NCBI RefSeq assembly: GCF_002440635.1
Contig: NZ_DJUW01000028.1
Span: forward strand, 62,001 to 126,000
DNA length: 64,000 nt
Reading direction: 5' to 3'
From: Novosphingobium sp. UBA6272
Lineage (GTDB): Bacteria; Pseudomonadota; Alphaproteobacteria; Sphingomonadales; Sphingomonadaceae
Part shown: piece by piece, positions 58,666 to 64,000 of the stretch
Layout of the letters: every line of letters starts with the position of its first letter
How positions within the stretch are numbered: position 1 is the stretch's first letter
The notes under the pieces: model-generated
What the model was told of the DNA's origin: nothing
The model's input: only the letters and a program-made list of their open reading frames with translations
The model's database searches: none
Translations under genes and position numbers: made by a program

Positions 58666-61122
58666 TCAGTTGCCGAAGTTGTAGCGCAGGTTCACGCCCC
58701 AGGTCCGCGGCTTGGCATAAACGCCCAGCGTATCGCCCCAATAGAGCGACCCGTCGAAGGCGTAGACCCGGTACTCGCGGTTGAACAGGTTGTTGACGAA
58801 CAGGGCCACGGAAAGCCGCCCATCGCCCGGCTCAAAGCCCAGCCGCAGGTTCTCCACGTGGTACGCGCCCTCTTCTTCGACCGGGGCGCACATTACCGTG
58901 AAGCAGGTGCTGCTCGAGAACATCGAGTCCGCCTGAAGCGAAGCCGTTCCGCCCGCCAAGGGGAATTCATAGCGGATCATCGCGCTGCCCGAGAAGCTTG
59001 GCGCCTGCGGCAGGTCATGGTTCACCAATGTGGCGCCATCGGGCAGCAACACATCCTTGACCTCGCTGTCCTGGAACGCCACATTCAATTGCAGCGTCAG
59101 GCCCTTTACCGGGCGTGATGTCAGCTCGGCCTCGATCCCCTTGTTGCTGGCCGGCAAGTTGCGAACCACCTGGCTGAAACCAACCTGCACGAAGGCCTGG
59201 TAGTCCTTGTAGTCGTAATAGAAGGCGGTCAGGTTGAAATCGGTGTTCGATCCGATCCGCGTTTTCAGGCCCAACTCATAGGCATCCAGCTTCTCGGGAT
59301 TGTAGGGGATGTTGTTGATCGTATCGATCACATACTGCCCCAGGAACGGCGTGCCGGTTGAGAAGGTGAAGCCGCCCGATTTGGAGCCGCGGTTGAAGCT
59401 GGCATAGATCAGCGTGTCGGGGCTGGGCTTGTAGTCGAGCCCCATGCGCCAGGTCAGCCCGTCAAAGCTGGGCGTGGCCGCAGCCGGGGTGACGGTAACC
59501 CCGGTCAGAGGCGTGGTGCCGGTAGGATCGTTGTAAGTGATGGCATCGGGCCCCCAATGCATGGTGAAGCCCGAATGGAACTCGCTGGCGTCGTATGTCC
59601 CGCGCTTGCTGTCCTTCCAGTAGCGCAGACCCGTGATCAGCTTGAGCTGATCGCTGAACTTGAACTCGTTCTGCGCGAAGAAGGCGAATGACTCGGTCTT
59701 CTGCTTGATCGCCACGTCGGGATCGTAAAGCTGGAACGGGGTGGCATATTTGGCCTTGAAATCACCATCGATGATCAGCCCGTAGGCACCGACCACGAGA
59801 TAGTTGTTGTCGGTCGACCAGGCGGCGCGGAGCTCCTGTGAATACTGCTTTACGTCGGCATCCTGGAAAAAGATCGTGCCCGAGGGATAGCAAGAAACCG
59901 ACTGCGCGGGCGCAGGACAGGGAGCGGTGAAGTAGGCAAACGGATAGACTGGAGGATTGGCAAAGTCGTACGGCAGCTCGGGCACGCCATCGCCGCCTTC
60001 GATGTAAAACTTCTTGAGGCTCTGGAAATCGCTGATCGAGGTCAGGGAGACCGCGCCCACGTCAGCATCTATACGTAGTGTCGCGCCGAAGATCTTGCGG
60101 TCGACATAGGCCAGGCCTGTCCCGGCAGTCTTCCAAGGATCGCCGCCCTGCGATGGCGTGATCGCCGGATTGGTGTAGCCGTTGCCCGTCGACCCTGGAA
60201 CACCGCCGTTAAGCGACGACCCGAAGTAATTGTTCCAGTAGTCGCAGACCTGATTGGCAGCCAGAAACTCGCCCTGGAACTGGGCATTCGGGCAAGCCGG
60301 AGCAAGCGAGTAGATCCCGGCCTGACGCTCCTTGTCGGCCTGGGCATAGCGCAGGGTCAGCTTGGCCGTGAAACTGCTGGATGGCTCGAACGCCAGTATT
60401 CCGCGCAGCGCCCAGTGATTGTTGGCCCCGCGATCCTTTTCGCCGGGCGTGATGTTTTCCATGTAACCGTCGTCACGGTTGTAGATGCCCGAAATGCGGG
60501 CCGAGAGGCTTTCGCCCAGCGGGCCGGACAGCGCCCCTTCGAAGATCGTCTGGTTGTAGCGGCCGTAGGTCAGGCTGGCATAGCCTTCGAATGTGTCGGT
60601 CGGCTGGTTCGATACGAACTGCACCGCGCCGCCGGTGGCATTGCGGCCGAACAGCGTGCCCTGCGGCCCGCGCAGCGCCTCGACCCGGGCGAGGTCGAAG
60701 ACCGGGAAGCTCGCCGTGGTGATCGAGCTGGCGTAGCTGTCATCCTGATAGACCGCGACCGGCGGCTCCTGCTGGTCGCCATAGTCGTTCTGCGAAACCC
60801 CGCGGATGTTGAAAACCACCTGGGAGGAGCCATAGGCGTTGTACTTCAGATTGGGGATCGCACGGACGACATCAATCGCATTGTTGATGCCCATGCGCTG
60901 AACGTCTTCCTCGCCCACAACCGAAACCGCGATGCCCACATCGCGCAGCTTCTGCTCACGCTTCTGCGCGGTGACCACGATATCGCCGCCGTCGGCCTCT
61001 TCAGCTTCGGACGCGGTCTGCGCCGTGGCCGCAGTGCCGCTCAGTCCACTGGCGACAATCGCGAGCGAAGCCCCTGCGCGCAGCACAGTGGCGGACTTCG
61101 AAGAATGCGAACGAATGGCCAT
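58666..61122 (-). CDS. TonB-dependent receptor
   Basis: An 818-residue outer-membrane receptor. The start ATG 61122 is preceded by GGGAGGG and gives a signal peptide of about 37 residues ending TAATAQ. The TonB box is DIVVTAQKREQKLRDV, the plug has VRAIPNLKYNAYGSSQ, RGVSQND, VEALRGPQGTLFGRNATGGAVQF, and the barrel ends GVNLRYNFGN. This is the large sphingomonad group with GPQGTLFGRN, used for uptake of many plant-derived or other large organics. It faces the bet genes across the shared 359-base regulatory region. Confidence 0.85.
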   Translation of the reverse strand: MAIRSHSSKSATVLRAGASLAIVASGLSGTAATAQTASEAEEADGGDIVVTAQKREQKLRDVGIAVSVVGEEDVQRMGINNAIDVVRAIPNLKYNAYGSSQVVFNIRGVSQNDYGDQQEPPVAVYQDDSYASSITTASFPVFDLARVEALRGPQGTLFGRNATGGAVQFVSNQPTDTFEGYASLTYGRYNQTIFEGALSGPLGESLSARISGIYNRDDGYMENITPGEKDRGANNHWALRGILAFEPSSSFTAKLTLRYAQADKERQAGIYSLAPACPNAQFQGEFLAANQVCDYWNNYFGSSLNGGVPGSTGNGYTNPAITPSQGGDPWKTAGTGLAYVDRKIFGATLRIDADVGAVSLTSISDFQSLKKFYIEGGDGVPELPYDFANPPVYPFAYFTAPCPAPAQSVSCYPSGTIFFQDADVKQYSQELRAAWSTDNNYLVVGAYGLIIDGDFKAKYATPFQLYDPDVAIKQKTESFAFFAQNEFKFSDQLKLITGLRYWKDSKRGTYDASEFHSGFTMHWGPDAITYNDPTGTTPLTGVTVTPAAATPSFDGLTWRMGLDYKPSPDTLIYASFNRGSKSGGFTFSTGTPFLGQYVIDTINNIPYNPEKLDAYELGLKTRIGSNTDFNLTAFYYDYKDYQAFVQVGFSQVVRNLPASNKGIEAELTSRPVKGLTLQLNVAFQDSEVKDVLLPDGATLVNHDLPQAPSFSGSAMIRYEFPLAGGTASLQADSMFSSSTCFTVMCAPVEEEGAYHVENLRLGFEPGDGRLSVALFVNNLFNREYRVYAFDGSLYWGDTLGVYAKPRTWGVNLRYNFGN

Positions 61123-61214
61123 GGTTACCCTCCCGTTTAAGGGGCGACCCCGGGCTAGTGCACCAAAGGGTGGCCGCCTTCTGACCTTAATCCTGCGCAA
61201 GAGGATGATACATA

Positions 61215-61230
61215 TTGAACGCACGTGCAA
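61215..61230. promoter_or_regulatory. BetI-like operator 1
   Basis: TTGAACGCACGTGCAA is a dyad with TTGAAC and GTGCAA arms, one mismatch from perfect. It shares TTGAACGCA with the second site. It lies 93 bases upstream of the receptor start and may control the receptor. Confidence 0.5.
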
Positions 61231-61442
61231 GAGGGCTTGGCTGTAGCCTTCCGCGAGCCATCGCCGCTCCCGACCGCAAATCTCGCTCGCGCTGCGCGAT
61301 GCCCTCGCAAAAGCCTGCTTTTTGGGCGTGTTTTCCTTCTGCAACGATAGCTTCTGCCTCGGTCTAATGCGCCTTATCAATTCACCTAATGCGAAGCCTC
61401 AAGGCTTACGAATCTCGTGGCGCAGATGCCTTTCGCTTGCTA

Positions 61443-61458
61443 TTGAACGCATGTTCAA
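61443..61458. promoter_or_regulatory. BetI-like operator 2
   Basis: TTGAAC-GCAT-GTTCAA is a perfect 6-4-6 inverted repeat, matching the TTGAACGTTCAA-type dyad known for BetI in proteobacteria apart from the extra spacing. It ends 23 bases before the betI start at 61482, where a repressor would block transcription. Confidence 0.62.
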
Positions 61459-61481
61459 GACGCTTGGGAAAGGGAATGCCG

Positions 61482-63497
61482 ATGCGCCGACGCGAACCGG
61501 AAGACCGCAAGGTCCAGTTGCTAAAGGCGGCGCTTGCCGCGCTGGCTGAGACCGGCATCGAGCAATTCACCATGGCCGAAGTCGCGCGCCGGGCAGACGT
61601 TTCGCCCGCGCTGGTGGTTCATTACTTCGGTGATCGCGACAAGCTGATCGAAGCGACTTTCCGCCAGCTGGTCGAACGCGTCACCACCCTGCCGATGAAG
61701 GCGCTGGCCGGCGGCGAGGAACCCGAAGACCGGCTGCGCGCTTTCGTGCTCGCCCACCTCAACCCCGGCGAACTCAGTTCGGAAAGCTCGCGCGCCTGGC
61801 TCTCGTTCTGGGGGCTGGCGCTCTACACCCCTGCCCTCGCCCGCCTGCAGCGCGTGCACCAGGAGCGGATGGTCTCGAACCTCAAGCATGAGCTGCGCGC
61901 ACTGGTGGTGCCGGACGCCGTGAACCGGATCGCCGAGACAATCGCGGCGCTGATTGACGGTTTCTGGCTGCGCGCGGCATTGGCGGGCGCATGGAAGCCC
62001 GACGTCGAGATACCGGTCGAATGGATCTTCGAAGCAATCGACCGTGATATCGCCACCGCGCGGCTGCCCGCCACCGGCGCGATGGAAACAAACAGCACGT
62101 TCGATACGCTCAACCCGGCGACCGGCGAAGTGCTCGCCACGATCACAATCGATGGCAAGGCCGAAGTCGACAAGGCGGTTGGCCGCGCCGCCGAAGCGCA
62201 GAAGCTGTGGGCCCGCACCCCCGGTGTCGAACGCGGTCGGATCCTCAATCGTGCCGCGCAGCTGCTGACCGAGCGCAACGAAAGCATCGCGCGGCTCGAA
62301 GCGCAGGACACAGGCAAGCCGATCCAGGAAACCATCGCTGTCGACGTCCTCTCCGGTGCGGATGCAATCGAATACTTCGCTGGCATTGCCCGCACCCTGT
62401 CGGGCGAACATTTCGATCTCGGCCCTGGCGCCTTTGGCTATACCCGGCGCGAACCGCTCGGCGTGGTCGCCGGGATCGGGGCGTGGAACTATCCGATCCA
62501 GATCGCCTGCTGGAAAAGCGCCCCGGCGCTGGCCTGCGGCAATGCGATGATCTTCAAGCCGGCCGAACTGACCCCGCTGACCGCGATCGAGCTGGAGAAG
62601 GCCTACCGCGATGCCGGCCTGCCCGATGGGCTGTTCCAGGTGGTCCAGGGCAAGGCCGACACCGGTCGGCTGCTCAGCCGCCATCCCGGCATCGCCAAAG
62701 TCTCGCTGACCGGCGAAGTCGGCACGGGCAAGAAAGTCATGGCCGATGCCTCCGCGACGTTGAAGGTGGTCACGCTGGAACTGGGCGGCAAATCAGCGTT
62801 GATCGTGTTTGAGGATGCCGATCTGGATGAGGCCGTATCGGGCGCGCTGCTCGCCAATTTCTATTCGGCAGGCGAGGTTTGCACCAACGGCACGCGGGTG
62901 TTTGTGCACCGTAAGGTCCGCGATCAGTTCCTCACCAAGCTCAAGGCGCGGACCGAGGCGATGGTGGTGGGCGATCCGCTCGACCCAGCCACCCAGATGG
63001 GCGCATTGATCTCGCAGGCGCATATGGAAAAGGTGCTGGGCTATATCGAGCTGGGCCAGCAACAGGGCGCGACCTTGCTGACCGGCGGCAAGCGCGTGAC
63101 CCGAGGTGACCTGGCCAAGGGTGCCTTTGTCGAGCCGACGATTTTCACCCAGTGCACCGACGACATGGCGATCGTCCGCGAGGAGATCTTCGGCCCCGTC
63201 ATGTCGGTGCTTGATTTCGAGGAAGAAGCCGAAGTCGTCGCCCGCGCGAACGATACCGATCTTGGCCTGGCCGCGGGAATTTTCACCAACGACCTGACCC
63301 GCGCGCACCGCGTGATCGCGGCACTGGAGGCCGGAACCTGCTGGATCAACACCTACAACGTGACCCCAATCGAACTGCCGTTTGGCGGCAACAAGCAATC
63401 GGGGCTGGGGCGTGAGAACGGCAAGGCCGCGATTGAATATTTCACCCAGCTGAAGAGCGTCTATGTGGCGATGGAGCCGATCGATGCCCCATACTGA
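61482..63497 (+). CDS. betI-betB: BetI-BetB fusion: TetR-type regulator joined in frame to betaine aldehyde dehydrogenase
   Basis: One open frame of 671 residues with no stop between two domains. Residues 1-200 are a TetR regulator of BetI type: EQFTMAEVARRADVSPALV is the DNA-binding helix-turn-helix. Residues 201-671 are a betaine aldehyde dehydrogenase: GFGYTRREPLGVVAGIGAWNY, VTLELGGKSAL with Glu433, and Cys467 in GEVCTNGTR, then EEIFGPVMSV. The aldehyde dehydrogenase part aligns with E. coli BetB from its FxTxNPAxG block and lacks about 15 residues before it. The start 61482 has AAAGGGA upstream; ATG 61476 is too close to it. An internal start at 62082 is possible. It overlaps betA by 14 bases. 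Confidence 0.75.
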   Translation: MRRREPEDRKVQLLKAALAALAETGIEQFTMAEVARRADVSPALVVHYFGDRDKLIEATFRQLVERVTTLPMKALAGGEEPEDRLRAFVLAHLNPGELSSESSRAWLSFWGLALYTPALARLQRVHQERMVSNLKHELRALVVPDAVNRIAETIAALIDGFWLRAALAGAWKPDVEIPVEWIFEAIDRDIATARLPATGAMETNSTFDTLNPATGEVLATITIDGKAEVDKAVGRAAEAQKLWARTPGVERGRILNRAAQLLTERNESIARLEAQDTGKPIQETIAVDVLSGADAIEYFAGIARTLSGEHFDLGPGAFGYTRREPLGVVAGIGAWNYPIQIACWKSAPALACGNAMIFKPAELTPLTAIELEKAYRDAGLPDGLFQVVQGKADTGRLLSRHPGIAKVSLTGEVGTGKKVMADASATLKVVTLELGGKSALIVFEDADLDEAVSGALLANFYSAGEVCTNGTRVFVHRKVRDQFLTKLKARTEAMVVGDPLDPATQMGALISQAHMEKVLGYIELGQQQGATLLTGGKRVTRGDLAKGAFVEPTIFTQCTDDMAIVREEIFGPVMSVLDFEEEAEVVARANDTDLGLAAGIFTNDLTRAHRVIAALEAGTCWINTYNVTPIELPFGGNKQSGLGRENGKAAIEYFTQLKSVYVAMEPIDAPY

Positions 63498-64000
63498 CAG
63501 CTATGATTTCATCGTGGTTGGCGCTGGGTCCGCTGGCTGCGTGCTGGCTGACCGGCTGAGTGCTGACGGCACGAACAAGGTGCTGCTGCTGGAGGCCGGC
63601 GGATCGGACCGGTCGATCTTCATCCAGATGCCCGCGGCTCTCGCCTATCCAATGAACACCAAACGGTGGAACTGGGGCTATTATTCGGAGCCCGAGCCGC
63701 ACCTCAACAATCGCCGCCTGCACTGCCCGCGCGGGCTGGGACTGGGCGGGTCGAGCTCGATCAACGGCCTCGTTTATGTACGCGGCAACGCGCTCGACTT
63801 CGAACACTGGAAGGACGATCTGGGTGCGGCTGGCTGGGGCTATGCCGATGTGCTGCCCTATTTCAAACGCGCCGAAACCCGCGCCGAGGGCGGCAACGAA
63901 TATCGCGGCGGCGATGGACCGCTTTCGACCACTTACGGAACGCTGAAGAACCCGCTCAACCAGGCCTGGCTCGATGCTGCGCAACAGGCGGGATACGAGC
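63484..64000 (+). CDS. betA: Choline dehydrogenase, N-terminal part (runs off the window)
   Basis: The first 172 residues of a GMC oxidoreductase: YDFIVVGAGSAGCVLADRLS is the FAD dinucleotide motif, and then LLEAGGSDRS, CPRGLGLGGSSSINGLVYVRG (FAD-binding signature of choline dehydrogenases). It oxidises choline to betaine aldehyde. The start ATG 63484 lies within the end of betB. Most of the protein is beyond the window. Confidence 0.88.
   Translation, partial: MPHTDSYDFIVVGAGSAGCVLADRLSADGTNKVLLLEAGGSDRSIFIQMPAALAYPMNTKRWNWGYYSEPEPHLNNRRLHCPRGLGLGGSSSINGLVYVRGNALDFEHWKDDLGAAGWGYADVLPYFKRAETRAEGGNEYRGGDGPLSTTYGTLKNPLNQAWLDAAQQAGYE

Larger units (their letters stand above)
61123..61481. promoter_or_regulatory. 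Divergent regulatory region, receptor gene / bet operon
   Basis: No gene is supported in these 359 bases. They contain two TTGAAC-type dyads (listed separately) in front of betI, and the ribosome binding site of the receptor (GGGAGGG). Promoter elements are not clear. The region is less GC-rich than the coding flanks. Confidence 0.6.

Noticed and set aside
61086..61092. B12-box-like GCCACTG on the minus strand near the receptor start, possible cobalamin riboswitch
   Set aside because: It lies inside the signal-peptide coding region of the receptor, and no surrounding riboswitch stems are apparent; none was found in the gaps before the corrinoid operon or the other receptors either.
1..64000. 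CRISPR arrays, insertion sequences or prophage genes
   Set aside because: No regularly spaced repeats, transposase or phage structural genes were recognised anywhere in the window.

Overview
The window is about two-thirds GC by eye, densely coded, and reads as a chromosomal segment of an aerobic alphaproteobacterium, most likely a Sphingomonadales member (Novosphingobium/Erythrobacter/Sphingomonas type). The grounds are gene content and order (RodZ-like, YbgF-like and TilS in a row; two DUF465 genes beside an RcdA/DUF1465 gene; PTS-Ntr enzyme I with a GAF domain), many TonB-dependent receptors, and short GC-rich intergenic repeats. The genus is an inference.

Bases 1-15.6 kb hold housekeeping and lipid/redox genes: the C-terminal part of a divergent PEP carboxylase, a phospholipase D-like protein, an L,D-transpeptidase, two short-chain dehydrogenases, an alcohol dehydrogenase with an HCCA-isomerase-like protein, tilS, a YbgF/CpoB-like protein, a RodZ-like protein, ptsP, two DUF465 proteins, an RcdA homologue and an MFS transporter. 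At 15.7-16.7 kb sits a clearly AT-richer gene. It encodes a proteasome/HslV-like Ntn hydrolase with a C-terminal SEC-C zinc motif. Choosing the start codon that has a good ribosome binding site places Thr directly after Met, with Asp17 and Lys33 at the proteasome catalytic positions.

Bases 17-38.5 kb are mostly ordinary metabolism: an MBL hydrolase, DUF4230, nadA, a DUF885 peptidase, an EamA transporter, an Old Yellow Enzyme, a CitE-like lyase, lipB, a class III alcohol dehydrogenase (glutathione-dependent formaldehyde oxidation), an RNB ribonuclease, tRNA-Cys, tRNA-Thr, two TonB-dependent receptors (one behind two Fur-box-like sites), arsC, an MFS transporter and a methyltransferase.

Bases 38.6-64 kb form one coherent accessory locus that I read as choline/glycine-betaine (methylated amine) catabolism by corrinoid-dependent methyl transfer. 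It has a GbdR-like AraC regulator divergent from a long operon: corrinoid protein (MtbC-like), DUF1638, MetV-like protein, MetF-like reductase, pterin-binding methyltransferase (AcsE/MtrH-like), GFA-family protein, RACo-like ATP-dependent corrinoid activator and a non-pyrrolysine MttB homologue. Next come folD, a BCCT betaine transporter, kbl-tdh, a LysR regulator, a second MttB homologue, a DgcA-like demethylase, an APC permease and a TonB receptor. At the edge are betI fused in frame to betB, and betA. The proposed flow is choline to glycine betaine (BetA, BetB). Methyl groups then pass from the quaternary amine through MttB and the corrinoid protein to tetrahydrofolate, and are oxidised by MetF/MetV and FolD. 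A DgcA-like enzyme takes the next methyl off oxidatively as formaldehyde. At least five proteins of the locus carry Arg/Gly-rich tails that the core folds do not need. The substrate and the direction of flow are inferences from gene content.
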